The notes beneath the pieces are model-generated. The model was given only the letters and a program-made list of their open reading frames with translations. It had not been told where the DNA came from and ran no database searches. Source: Deroplatys truncata (Eukaryota; Arthropoda; Insecta; Mantodea; Mantidae). Taken from it: a DNA stretch of 64,000 nt. Made by a program: the position numbers and the translations under genes. Of the stretch, positions 36,690-48,835 are shown piece after piece (the stretch's first letter is position 1; each line of letters starts with the position of its first letter). The stretch lies in the NCBI GenBank assembly GCA_030765065.1, contig CM060975.1:106970094-107034093 (forward strand), read 5' to 3'.

Positions 36690-38182
36690 AACGCGAGATT
36701 AAAGTTTTAACCCACCATGTTAAATCCACTAAATTCATAACACATTCTGGAACTATTGATGATGTCAGACCGAAATTTTTGCAGAATGTGAGTGTATGCC
36801 TTCTACCTTCACTGATGCACTTTAACACAAAATCTTTGTATTAAGGAAGATAGAATTTTTTTCTGAGTATACCGTCTTTTGATTAAAATTTGTAAACAAT
36901 TAACCTTTTTTAAAAAAATTATGTGTTGCACTCACATTACCTACTCCACTCACTCTATGCAAACTATTATTAAAAGGCTTATTCTGCCTACGTCATATTA
37001 ATTCAGATAAACATTTACAAAAACTGCCTTATTACATATATCCTTATAGGTACAAGGGGATTGGGGGATAATAAAATCTTTTAAAAGTGGGTCACTATGT
37101 GATGGCTTTGAAATTTCGTTCTCTTTGCCTGGCCAAATGAGAGAGAGAGAGACAGAGAGGGAGAGGGAGAGAGTGAATAACGACTTCCTATTTGAGAAAA
37201 GTAATACGTATTTAAAAATTCAAACTAATAACAAGAGTATCTCAGAAATGGCTAACTCCATAAATTATATATTTGACATAAATTTTATGCTTTAACCAGA
37301 CATTTACATTTTTTGCCTAAGTCTTAAGTTTACCAGTTATGCAAAAGTCATTCAGAATGAAGAGGTTCTTCAGAGGTTATTCCCAGAAAATACAACATAT
37401 ACATCTAGTTTTCATGAAAATATCTTAAACATATGCTATTCTAATCAAAATCGTTAGAGCTATTTTTGAGAAAATTAAAATTTTCGAAAAATGTTCTATG
37501 CAAAGAGTAATTTGGGGTGGGGGAATTTATTGAAAATCTTCGTTTTAGATGCTCAACCAAGTACAGTATTTAACTGAATTTTCGTTTTTTATTAAGCTGT
37601 TCACAAACACGAACCTTGCTCTTTTTATTTCAGGAGACCTCAAACCATATGTTTCTGGTGAAATCTGAATATCGAAATTACGGAGCAGAAAACAGACCAA
37701 CTATCTTCGAAGTAGATCCGCAATAGGAATTAAAGGTTGGTTTTATCTTCCGAAAATTTAATTTAGCTATTTTCCGTAGTTTCTAAGAAAATGGGTTATT
37801 CATAGAAAAAGCTATTTAAAGCAAAAACGGCGAAAACAAACTGACATATATCTGCAAAGAAAGAAACCACGTGGCTTGAGCACACAGAAGCTGCCATATT
37901 TAACAGCAGTGCTAACATAAGGAAAAAATTTCCCCTAAAGGATAGGCTTAAGTTTACCTCTCTACTCCAAAGTCTGTAGGGGTTATGATTTTTTTCTGAG
38001 AATTGTGTGCAGAATTCACAGCACAAAGTGAAACATGCAATAGCATTTAAAATATATATTTACATTATAAGTATTATGCCTAGAATGATAAAATATATAT
38101 CAAATTAAAGATAAAATCCCAATTAATAATACCACACAACACTAACAATATCATTTTTGGACAATTTCTGCCATTTAGTCTA
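36690..38182 (+). repeat. Repeat E, copy 4, interrupted by Repeat A
   Basis: Starts GAGATTAAAGTTTTAACCC and ends TTTCTGCCATTTAGTC. A Repeat A copy splits it between TTAACCTTTTTT and GGAATTAAAGG. It keeps the CACAGAAGCTGCCATATTT and GTGCAGAATTCACAGCAC blocks. Confidence 0.7.
36918..37700 (+). repeat. Repeat A, copy inside Repeat E
   Basis: From TTATGTGTTGCACTCACATT to TATCTTCGAAGTAGATCCG, with decayed ends. It has a GA-rich microsatellite (37,138-37,175) where other copies have none, and its CA tract is lost. Confidence 0.65.
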
Positions 38183-38284
38183 TTAGCCATTTAGTCACGC
38201 AAAATTAAAGGGCAATTAATTAATTACTTACCCTATTTGTTTTACACCACTTTAACTACATGGTCATATTGACCTGTTAGTGAG

Positions 38285-38985
38285 TAAATCTTAGATGGAT
38301 GTGTGGCAAACAGTTAGCTTTCTAGCTCTCATCCCTGTAGCCACTCGTTTTGCCACGTAACCACAGAGACCCTAGTGCATAGCAACTGGATCTTCTTCTT
38401 CGTGTCGTGAAGATGGAATTAAGATGCCGTCCTGTCTAATTGCTTTTCATATAGAAAGGCAGTTAGCCTTCTAGGTCTCATCCCTGTAGCCACTCGCTTC
38501 GTCACGTATCCACAGAGGCCCTAGATCTTTTGTTTCGTGCCGTGCAGATGGCATTAGGATGCCGTTCAGTCTGCCTGATGCTTTCATATAGAAAGGTGGA
38601 CAGTTATCCTTCTAGGTCTTATCCCTAAAACCATGGCATTTTGCTTCGTCACGTGTCCACAGAGACCCTAGTGACTATGCATCAACCAGATCTTCTGCTT
38701 CGTGCCGTGTAGATGGCATTAGGGTGGTGTCTAGTCTACCTGCTTTCATTGTCTGTGAATAAATAGCATGGCATTCGCTATTACCACCTACATTTTTACT
38801 ATTATTTTAGGCTTAAGGTGGAACTTTGGGTCGTGGTATTAAATATCCAATCTGCTGATTAGCTTAGCGGCTGAGGGAAACCACGAAAAAACCTCCGTCA
38901 GATTGGTCGGCTCACGGAATTTGAACCCGGGACCTCCCGAATGCGGGCCACAGACGTTACCGCCTGAGCCATCCCGCTTGGTTAA
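38285..38985 (-). mobile_element. tRNA-derived SINE, group D, tail expanded into tandem monomers
   Basis: On the minus strand the head (GGATGGCTCAGGCGGTAACG, B-box CGGGTTCAAATTCC) sits at the right end and is followed by AATATTTAATACCACG-type sequence. The tail then repeats a ~150-bp monomer three times (CTTCTAGGTCTCATCCCTG, CGTGTCCACAGAG, CAGATGGCATTAGG on the plus strand). Confidence 0.7.
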
Positions 38986-39246
38986 AAGGGAATTGTGGGC
39001 TATGTTGAAAGCTAGTAACCAGTAAAGAGCGTGTCATTCAAATATTTGTATTATTTCGCCACTCGCTTGTTTACATACTATAAAGACATTCACTGTCTGC
39101 TAGTGCATTTGAAGAGGTGAACCTTACTCCCTCTTCCACACCTTCTTTCCAATTGCTGCAGTCTTACTATAAAGGGAGAGCAGGATGACAAAGTTCCAGG
39201 ATCACGTAAAGCGCGCCAAACCGTCATTCAGCGGTTTCCTTAAGGG

Positions 39247-40090
39247 GAGGCTAAATGGCAATGGTTGCTAAAAACTGGTACTTTTACTTTTTGGTGAAGT
39301 GTAATTATCCCCTTTTAATTTAATATACGTTTTTTCAGTGTAGTTACAATACTTATATTTTGAGCATATTTTAAAATAGATCTACCATTTTGTACTGTGA
39401 ATTCTCCACAACTTCACAGAAAAAAAAATCATAACTACTACAAACTTTGGAAGAGTGGTAAACTTTAGCTCATCTTTCTGAGGAAGTTTTGTTCTACAAA
39501 TTGGTACCACTGTTAAGAATGACAGCTTGTGTGTGCAAGCCACAATGTTTCTTTCTTTGCAAATATATGCGAGTTTGTCCTCTCCATTTTTGCTTTTATT
39601 GGCATATTGTTTTCTTCTGTGAATGAAAATTTTTAATGTAAATCACCGATTTTCTAGGAAACTATTAACTTCCTTGTATTTGTTCTTCAATAGGTCTAAA
39701 CAAAAGCAGCTCGCGGGCCAGGTTCGGTTCCCGGGCCGTAGTTTGGCAAACCGTGTATTAGAGGACAGACGTGTGAAGATAGCTAAACTAATTCTCATGA
39801 TAATTAAAAACAAAGTCTAAGTGCACTTGTGAATCTGGTTTAGTAACATGGTTATTTTTTAAGAAAGTAATTGCTAATGCATTTAAATCAAAAGATGGAA
39901 CAATTAAGAAAAAAACCTTCCTAATAAGCAAACTTATTGTATAAAAGTAGATCAGTGCAGGAAGAAGCCATGTATCCACATACTGTAAACGTTTCAGTCT
40001 TATATCTAAAATAGTTTTTGATATAATGGGCCATGAATTTAACAAATTTAACATTGGAGGGATAGGGCAATAATCTCTCTTTAACATATA
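39247..40090 (-). repeat. Repeat E, copy 5
   Basis: Reverse orientation, nearly complete: AAATGGCAATGGTTGC at its start, ACTTCACAGAAAAAAAAATC and GGGCCATGAATTTAAC further on, ending near ATCTCTCTTTAAC. A hAT-like fragment interrupts it near 39,690-39,790. Confidence 0.7.
39692..39757 (-). mobile_element. hAT-like terminal fragment
   Basis: On the minus strand: CACGGTTTGCCAAACTACGG, CCCGGGAACC and TGGCCCGCGAGCTGC. This matches the common hAT end CAG-GGTTCCCAAACTACGGCCCGCGGGCC-GGCCCGCGAGC. It sits inside Repeat E with no transposase. Confidence 0.55.
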
Positions 40091-42064
40091 TGATTGCTTA
40101 CAGGAGTATCTGTCGTACTACTAACTAGTAGTTTATCAACTATAGGAGAGATGGAATTCAAAGTAGAATTTTCACCAGGCAGAATGCCTTAGACTTCTGT
40201 AATGCGTCCCGTAAGAAGTTGCAGCAGCCTAAAGTAAGTTAGTAGCGCTGCATTCAAAGATAAAAACATCACACAAAACAATACAAAGTTAACAGATACC
40301 CAAAAGGTTGTTCAGGAATGTTGTAATGGCAAAAGCGAATTGACTCAAATTTGTTAATACTTCTTGAATGTGTAATGGAAACAGTGATATATAAAGTTTA
40401 TATTGCACTATTTGAAATTTATAACACTGATATTAAAGGCATTATCTACGATACGGGATTGTTTACTGTAATTTAATCTGCATTTTTCTTTGAAACGAGA
40501 AGATATTAAGGAAATTATACCGGTTCTTTGGTACTAACATTTAAGCAATACGTTACATTTTAATTTCTTTATTTTCTTATAAAGCTTTGTTTATATGCAC
40601 TTTATAGTAATCATTAAATTCAGACAGAAAGTAATAATTGCTTAAAACTGTCCCAAGTTGATGAATTTCCATAATGGTTTAGTATATCAGTAGCAAATAT
40701 ATTTCCAGGAGTTTTGGATTCAAACATTCCCTCTCTGTAACTAATTGCACGTTCTTGTTTGATGTAATTATAATCACAGAAGCAAATGTATTAAATACTT
40801 ACTTACTATCTGTTAAGCGACAGTTTAGCTAGGGATGGGGGAGGGAGCCCTTCCAAGCAGGTAGGAGGTGTTTGCTTGATCTGAGGCAAGTGAGGCGTAA
40901 AGACACGCGATAGTGAAAGACTGTTGACTGTTTTCAACTGCACGCATCCCACGCGGCAGGAGTTCAGCATACTGTGTACCCTACCACCAGCTAAAGCTTT
41001 ACCTGAGAGATCAGTCACCCCGCTTCATTAGCTGAAACGTCACTGGTCAGAAAGTAATACAAGACACTTAAAGTAATAACGATATTATTTTACTCCCTAG
41101 TAAACTATTACATTGACACGGGTGGCTGTGCTTTAAAGGATGATTTCGTGAAGGGAGCTTTGTGGATCAAATTCCGTCAGGACCGTCCTCCTTGACTGAG
41201 TTTTTTTTATCACGTTTTCTTCAGTCCTCATAACTGCCAAATGTGGCTAGGTATACTAAACTTAGACCTGGCACGTTTCTTCCCCCTCTGGTACAGTTTT
41301 CCAATAAACATTTTATTTCATGTATTATTAGCAGGCAGAGGATCCGGGACAAGTTAGCAACTAATGTATGTGCAACTTTACTAAAGTGTTTCGTAAACAC
41401 ACTATCCAAATACGCAAAGCGCTGCCTTAGTTACTACTGTGAACAGTATAGTCCAGTAATGGAGGAAAATGCAACATACATCGGAATGAGAGAAAGAGTA
41501 CGATATTGTACCTCTAATCACGAAGGGGATCGTACACGGACTCACAGGTAAACAACAACCTAATGCGCTACCTCACTCCATCTTACTCGACGCGCTGTAA
41601 ACTTCACTTCACTTTTAAGTTGTCCTGGATCTTTAGACTGTTCATCACTGCCCACCGCCTCTGGTGCAGTATTCAGTAAGAATGGACGTTACTCATTACA
41701 AACAAACAAAAAAAACTCTACGGAGTATATTACAGATACAGTGTTGTTCAAATCATTGCATAGATATATTTTAAGTCGTAATACATCATGTTTTATGTTA
41801 GGGATTAGAATTATTTGAAATGCTATTATAGCAATGATTATCTTCTACACTATGCGTTCCTTTTGCATGCAGACTATGAAACGTTTAAGAAAATGTTAAA
41901 ATATAGACTAGCTAGGTCAAACACAAACACTACTGTAAATTGTTATTGATCAAAGCATTTAAATATCATTTATACAGGTGCTGTCTACTTTACGATATTA
42001 CATTAAATTGCAAACTAGTTCTTCTGTAACATGAGGCGTAGCTTCCTATAAAGCTTTAAGATGA
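40091..42064. other. Unannotated intergenic DNA
   Basis: A GC-richer block lies at 40,830-41,040. A 102-residue frame at 41,243-41,551 has no recognisable domain. Nothing else is identified. Confidence 0.4.
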
Positions 42065-43000
42065 AGTAGATATTGTCTTTACGTTGGAGTTGTTTATGTT
42101 TGCTCCACATATGGACGTCAATTTGAAGTAGGATTGTTCGTTACGTAATATGCTGCTACGTATGTAAAGACGATTTGAAGATGTATTTTTGTTGTTACGC
42201 CCAAGTTTAAAAAATAATATTAACTTTGTTATTACACTGCTTCTATAGATAATATTTATGTTTATATTTGCCTCGGCTGCGTCAGTATTACTTTAGAGAC
42301 ACGTTTCTCTTAATCAGGGCGTGGTGAGACAAGAATGTAGGCTTACACAGATTTTAAGTTTAAATTCACTTCTTTTTATTAATCCTTGACACAAATTAAA
42401 TACCACTACACTGATATCAAGAGCTGTGAGATTCTTTAATTTAATACTTGCACTTTGTTAACGCATATACATAATTTTCATTTCACACGAATACGTAATA
42501 TTTCTCTAGAGAACACATCTTCCATCCGGTTACTACCAAGCTCTGCAGGCAACTAAACATATTTCAACCGTCCGAACCCGTAAACCTCTGTGTTTCAAGT
42601 CTCTGATTGGCTAATCCTAGTCCAATAGAATACCTGCATTTAATTAAAGCTTTTCCTGGCTGTCAATTGGCTATTTTTAAACTGTCACAAAATTTACATT
42701 ATCGTTGCTCTAATCATGACTAGTAGCATTCGAACTCTCAAACTCATTATTGCCTCAAGGTTACCTCATTGTTAGCAAATTTAAACTTATTATTCTCACA
42801 GCTCTTGCATTATTAAATTACGTAATGCATTCACATAACATTATTGAACATGTTTACAATAATATAAGCATATGCAATGACTGTTACATACATTTTTATA
42901 AATTATTACATACATATTGCTTCAAGGCGGGCTGTTATTGAATTCACATATTATATAATTTAATTTAAATAATTCAAGTGTTAAAAATACTGCCTCAAAG
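42065..43000 (-). mobile_element. LTR-retroelement fossil, inverted partner of the one at 35.1 kb
   Basis: On the minus strand it begins TGAGGCAGTATTTTTAACAC and carries the same LTR-like body, AAGAGAAACGTGTCTCTAA, GACGCAGCCGAGGCAAA and one CAAATTGACGTCCATATGTGG leader motif. It stops at about the same place in the leader as its partner. No coding part. Same family, old. Confidence 0.45.
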
Positions 43001-43446
43001 ACTAACCTAATCCTCCAACCTAAAACACTGCTTTATATTATTATCTTTTAGGGTTATTCCTTGCTAATCTGTTTTTAAAGCTTTTTCCTTTCATTTCGCC
43101 AATTATTATGAAATTGTGCGTTGAACACGAATCCGCTCACTTTGCGAACTTTCGCACATGCGCATTTCACTTACGATTGAAAGAGGGATCGTGCAAAATG
43201 TCTTTCTGTCAGTCTAGCCTAACCATAAGCTAATCTGTAGTGTATGATAGGCCATTTCCACATTAGCTGGTTTAAAATATGTTTTCTGCTGTTACTGTTG
43301 CTGTGACGGTTGTTGAGCCTAAGTAATGCTTATTTTGTAGCTACTATAATAAAGTGTATTTTGTGCCTCTAAATTAAATATTGATAAAATATATTGCATA
43401 TACAGTGAGAATTCAGTGATACTACATTGTTAGTATTAGCACCAAT

Positions 43447-43960
43447 ACCGAGGGGGTTGGCTCAGGCGATGTCTGTGGCCGCATTCGGGATGTCTGACTC
43501 ATGGGTTGTTGGGGGTTTACCCGGGTCGTCAGGCGAATGCTGGAGTGCTTTCTTTCATTCCCAGAATTTCCGTCGCTCCATTTCGTTCAATTAACCATTT
43601 CATACATCCTTCACCCCGTTTAGTCCGTTTCGGGGTTGGAAGTGTCGGCGATGGTGTTTCGGTGCAGCTTGGCAGGGAAAAGGATGCTCTCTATGAACTT
43701 TCTCCGTCCCTCGGCCTTCGGCTCGTTGGAGGTGTATAAGGACCGCGCCTTAGAGGGGTGGGATCCTATGTGGAGCAGGGTCCCCGGTCTGCCTGTCTGA
43801 CTGCCGGGGTATCTCAATCCGGAAACTGTATGCACCCTGTCCTTGTTGTTTAGTCGCTCCTGGTTTCGGTAGCCCGGTGTTTCCTTCCACCTCATTCCTC
43901 CCTGTCAGGGGCGACCCCTCGGGAACGTTGCTACAATATCCTCACTTCTGGATTTGTGGC
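43447..43960 (+). mobile_element. tRNA-derived SINE, group C
   Basis: Head GGTTGGCTCAGGCGATG and GTGGCCGCATTCGGGATG with a decayed B box, then CGTCAGGCGAATGCTGGAGTG as in the copies at 16.6 and 20.2 kb. The body is GC-rich (about 50%) against the AT-rich surroundings. The overlapping frames are not genes. Confidence 0.65.
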
Positions 43961-46015
43961 GAATCCCTTCTGCTTCACAATCCAACCCAATTCAATAACA
44001 TCAATTAAGATCTTAGTATCAAATCTACAAGGTTTAACAGTTTTTGTTTTAGCCGCCCTAGCATATAAAGTAAACTGCTAATAGAATGTGGGTTCCAATT
44101 AACAAATCCCAGCGTAGCTGGATGTAACCATCATTCTAGAAGTGGATTTACCAGGTATAGGAGTTCTTAAGCAGTTGGCTTCAACTTGGTTACACTCAAA
44201 CCATTATGACTATGAAGAACATAATGGACAGCTGCCCAGGGTCACTGAGAGGCAGGTAAAAACTGATCTGAATGGTGTCCGCAAACTCCAAAAACTGTAC
44301 TAGGGACGGGGTGGTTTGTTACCTGCGATATTCCTGCATATAGTCTAGTAACAGTTCATCACATTTCCTTCCGTCCTGGCTTTAATGCTTAGAAATTCCT
44401 GCGTCCGGTAATTACCAAATTATTTACAGTTTTTTTTCAAAACATGACGACCTCGCTCCATTCCCATGACCAGAGCCTTTCCCCTACCACAGGGTAATAA
44501 TCATTAGCAAACAAAAGGTGACACTCAGGAGGATGAGAAGCATTTCCTTCAGCTTCGTCAGCAGCCAATCTAATTTCATGTTTGATGTTGTAAGCTTGGA
44601 AACCGGCGAGTTAGTGCACAACATGTTGTGTTCTTTCCGACTCTGGATATCATCTGCACTCCTGTGAAAAACAAAACTAGCTTCGTCACTGGAAAACGTG
44701 CTAGGAGGTTACATAAACAAACACTTTCATGTGTACCACCTGAGAATCGCGCTGCTCAGTTTAAGAACTCCTAGACATGGCAACTGTGAGGTTTGTTTTA
44801 AACCGCAAACTCTGCAAAACCAACCCTCAAAGCTTTGACGACTTGGGTAGGGGTGGGAAGCGAGACCGTCATGTTTTGAAAAATACTGTAAATGACGTGG
44901 AAAATGAAATTTGGAACAGTAATTCAACCCGATCAGCTGAACGATTATTAACATGTCACAAAGTATGAAGTTAATCTATTGTTCTTACTTTGAATAACAA
45001 CATATTCATGTTCACTGGCATTATTTAAGATTCCGCAGAATATTCCACTGCAACAGAGAATTTTAGAACTGCTTGTAGCTTTAAAGAACTTGGAACGTGA
45101 GGATAAAATATTCCTAAATACCTAGCAAAAAAAAAAAAATTGTGAAGTACAAGCCAGCATTTGACAGGTGATGTAATTCATTGGAAGTTTAGTACAGAAC
45201 ATTGTTACCGAAAGATAAAAAGATTACTCGGTGAAATTTTGTGCATATGGTCTTGATATTTCAATTGCGAATAAAACTTGTCAGAAAACTGGATTTCTTA
45301 TTTATCTGTATACTCTCAGAGCAATACCTCTTTGAATTCAAACAGAAAATATTAAAAGTATTAGTATATTAATTTACAAATACAGCACTTAGATCTGGTG
45401 AAATACCTCCTTTTAGCGCTCATTGGTTCGATTTTTCATAAGTTAACACTACATCCCTGATTGGAAGTTAGGAATAGTCGTGCACGTGAGAGAAGGTTAT
45501 AGTTTAATCACATTAAAATGCACTTCATGGTATTCGTTGGCTTCACAGAGGGATGGCCACTCTTAACAAATTTACTAACTTTATTCAAAAGGTTTTTCAG
45601 GTATTGTATGTTGAGTACTGGGTCATATACCCTTTAGCAGAGACAGTGAAGGAAGAAGCAGAGTTACCATTTTACGTTGCTACAGTGTCGTTTCGGAGGA
45701 CGCAACGACTCCGCATTACGACCTTTGCGACTTACTGCAAAGTTCGTCCGATTCCTTGCCTCTTTGCTATGGTATTGATCAAGATGCATGGCTGTCTCTT
45801 ACTTAACTGTTTTACCTATTTATAAGGTCAACAAAGAGATCAGTTTGAAGTAGCCTTTGTGAAGAGGACACATAAAATTATCTATAGCTTTACCATTTAC
45901 TTTCAGTGCGATTCGAGGCATGCTTTAGCCTCTGTCTGGAGTTGTTAATAACTATGAAAGTAAACATCTGTATATAGTAGTGTATTTATTTTAATTTAGA
46001 AATACCGATAATGAT
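43961..46015. other. Unannotated intergenic DNA with a short inverted repeat
   Basis: About 35 bases at 44,427-44,460 (TTTACAG, T-run, CAAAACATGACG) return inverted at 44,865-44,896 (CGTCATGTTTTG, AAAATACTGTAAA). This could be the ends of a ~470-bp element or chance. Frames at 44,777-44,968 and 45,553-45,825 are unrecognised. Confidence 0.35.
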
Positions 46016-46019
46016 CCAT

Positions 46020-46735
46020 GTCCATCGTATAGTGAGAAGGGATGTTGGAAAAGAGTTAGATTGAGGATTGAAGATATGGAAAGACAGGAAATAATTGGTA
46101 GTTTTAATTAGAAAAGATCATTATATGTATATAGAGAGATTAAAAGGACATGGGAAAGAGAAAACTATGTTGATGTTTGTAATAAAATAGCAAGAGAGGG
46201 CTTTGCATGGGCTAGGTCAGGGGTGGTGAGATTAAAAGGCATAGGTGAAGGAGAAAATGAAAGCAAATGTCCATTGTGTAATAGCAAATTTAATAATTAT
46301 TTGCATTTAATGTTAGAATGTGAAGAAATAATGAATACGAGGAAAAATTGCAAAGAAACAATTGGTCTGGTCTAGATTACCAAATGAAATTATGGGTAAA
46401 GGGATATTAAGAGTTAAATCCAAGGAAAGTTAATTGAAATAGGAAAATATTTAGGTGTACTGAGAAATAAATGGTTGAAAAGAATTAGAAATAGGGAATA
46501 GAAAGAAAATGTACATTGTTGAATCATAAAATTAAATAGGACCCAATAACTCGACAACCATGGTGTTGGATGTTTGCGGGCCCTTAGTAATGCAGCAACT
46601 TAGTGAAAGAGAAAATTATATGTAAAGGGTAATGTGTAGAGATAAAATTATGTATTATAGAACTTTATATGAGAATTAATTTATGTAAATAACGAAGTGA
46701 AATAAAATATCTATCTATCTATCCTTTCAAAATAC
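46020..46735 (+). pseudogene. LINE 3' end with (TATC)n tail
   Basis: Frames give KCPLCNSKFNNYLHLMLECEE, a CxxC-x-HxxxxC knuckle found at the end of several non-LTR ORF2 proteins, and IEIGKYLGVLRNKWLKRIRN. The copy ends GAAATAAAATATCTATCTATC, a repetitive tail typical of LINE insertion. Stops and shifts break the frame, and everything upstream of the knuckle region is short or lost. Confidence 0.65.
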
Positions 46736-46867
46736 ACAATGTAATAAAGAAAGCGAGAAAGAAATACTAATTGCAAAAAAATCATCACTGGAATTAAGGA
46801 GAGAAAGTTTATATAACCATGTATAACAACTTATAAAAATGTTATAAGCAGCAATCAACGGAATACC

Positions 46868-46905
46868 TTCTTCTTCTTCTTCTTCTTCTTCTTCTTCCTC
46901 CTCCC
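46868..46905. repeat. (TTC)n microsatellite
   Basis: About ten TTC units followed by CCTCC. Confidence 0.9.
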
Positions 46906-46914
46906 CTTTCATGA

Positions 46915-47190
46915 CTTAGACCATTCGCCTGCATTTCCGTCTTAACTCTTCCTATTCGACTTCTCATTTTCGGTTTATAATCCAGCATCTTTCTTGGTAG
47001 TCCGCTTGTTACCATTCTATTAATATGGTATTTTCACTTTTGTTCATGTTCTATAACTTCTCATATTGGGTTAACCAATAGGTCTGCTCTTACTTCTTCA
47101 TTGGTTAATCCATCCCATCTTGTTATTCCATTGACAAATCTCAAAAATCTCATTTCTGCCGCCTGAACTAATTCCTACTTTCACCCTCAT
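46915..47190 (-). pseudogene. LINE fragment, end of reverse transcriptase
   Basis: On the minus strand: QAAEMRFLRFVNGITRWDGL then TNEEVRADLLV, followed by HINRMVTSGLPRKMLDYKP and an RIGRVKTEMQ end. This is the usual EMRFLR-GVTR-D-IRNE--R terminal region. It faces the LINE relic at 46.0 kb across the TTC tract. Confidence 0.65.
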
Positions 47191-48354
47191 AAAGTGAACT
47201 GAGACGGCCATGATTTTATGGAATTTAAGTTCGTTTCCTGTTTAATGGAAAACGTTACTAAGATAATATGGTCCTGATGTATTGTGATACATAAGAGTAT
47301 TTAAGATAAAAATGCAATAGCACTCAAATATAAAATCCGACACTAAACATGATAGATTTAGCACTTTTCACACCGCTTCTCCGATCATCAGCCTGAGTTG
47401 TCTCATAATAAGTAAATTTTCTCTACCCCTACTCCTACATCTTGCCTGCCTATGTAGCCCAACATTCACACTTCCTGATAAATATTTTACTTTCCATTCT
47501 TTCATCCTCTTCTCAAATTGGATGGAATCTCGTACCGTTTCCATCATTATCATCCAGCATGCGAGCCCCCGACATCTACCAGCATGTGTAGTGCCTAAGG
47601 TGAAATTTGGAAATATGGTGCTACTATGTGGTCCAGTTTATAGGTAAAGACGGTATTGACAACTTATTACTCTACCAGGTAATGGCACAGAAGCTGGATA
47701 CCAGGATATCAGTTTACTTGCCGAAGGCTGATGAGGCAACAAGCGATGTCTATAATACCAACATGAAATCATCCTGCACTGGCCGTTGGGCAGTGTCGTT
47801 CGCGATAACAATATACAGACAATGAGCTATTCTGCTGTGAGTCCTGATATAAATAAAATAAGCCATGCATTGTGCGTTTGGAAGAGCTGAATTCGTCTCA
47901 GGCAATTAAGGTCAACATTGATGTCCGATTTCATTCCAGCACTGCACGAGAATGACCAGCCATTAATCAGGAAAGCTTTCGTAACCTCACTGCAAGTGGG
48001 CATGCCTGCTAGAGTGGAGGCTAATATAAGGCAAAGACGGTATAATTTCATATTCGCTATTGCATGAATTTGAAACATGAGAAAACTTCCATTGCGGCAG
48101 GTTGTGCTTTGGATACTTTTGATCACGTGGTGGGACTCTCTTAAGGCAAGGTTCTATGAGAAGGATCCACAAAAAGCTTTTAAATTAAGATGAGCATTTA
48201 CGTGACAACGTTTCTTTTATGCGATGTGTTCCATTTTCTCTCTCTCTTCTTTTTCTTCGCTACAGTCGCAGTTGCTTCTAAGCTCAACATGTCAATTCGT
48301 TTTTGTAGCGCTGCAGCAATGAGTCTTCGCATCGATGTCGATCTGATCGCCTTC
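47191..48354. other. Unannotated intergenic DNA
   Basis: Several overlapping short frames on both strands (47.4-48.2 kb) have no recognisable domain. Confidence 0.4.
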
Positions 48355-48500
48355 CGTCTTGCGCTTGTTATACAGCACAACCTTTCTCATACCTCTCATC
48401 ACTACATTTCATTATCTTATTCTTCTTCACTGCCATAGCAGGCATTGGGCTGATCACTCATCCTGGATATGCTACGATCCAGAGTTTGCTTGCTCCTCTA
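48355..48500 (+). mobile_element. tRNA-derived SINE fragment, group A body
   Basis: CTCTCATCACTACATTTCATT, then TTGGGCTGATCACTCATCC and GGATATGCTACGATCC, match the 3' half of group A copies. The tRNA head is missing. Confidence 0.5.
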
Positions 48501-48689
48501 CAGGCTACTGACTCAAGGCAATGGTTTGTAGTCCTTGGGGGATACAAGTCCTACAACAAGGAGGATAAAGAATATTTAGGGGCATGGTGGACAACAAAGG
48601 CTTCTCGAAAATTCAGGGTTTCAAAGTATACAGTGCACCTTGTCTATTTACTGACATGTCTATTGGAGAGCGGTTAAAACAAAAGAGGG

Positions 48690-48835
48690 TTTTATTAGAC
48701 ACGACCTGGTGTACTTAGACTTAGCGCATGGCAGATGATAAATATTGACGACAGAAATGTTAACAGATTCTATCCAATTTGTGAGGAGGAGGAGGAATTT
48801 TGAGTACATATCTTGGCAAACTGTAGAGTCTCATC
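48690..48835 (+). pseudogene. Possible LINE tail fragment (zinc-knuckle region)
   Basis: A frame reads NVNRFYPICEEEEEF, then a stop, then VHILANCRV. This resembles the C-x2-C-x-H-x4-C end of LINE ORF2 proteins with one knuckle Cys not evident. The stretch is short. Confidence 0.35.

Noticed and set aside
41243-41551. 102-codon frame
   Set aside because: No domain and no surrounding gene signals; it overlaps another frame on the opposite strand.
44427-44896. Small TIR element
   Set aside because: The inverted match is only about 35 bases and imperfect, with no further support. It is noted in the spacer entry only.
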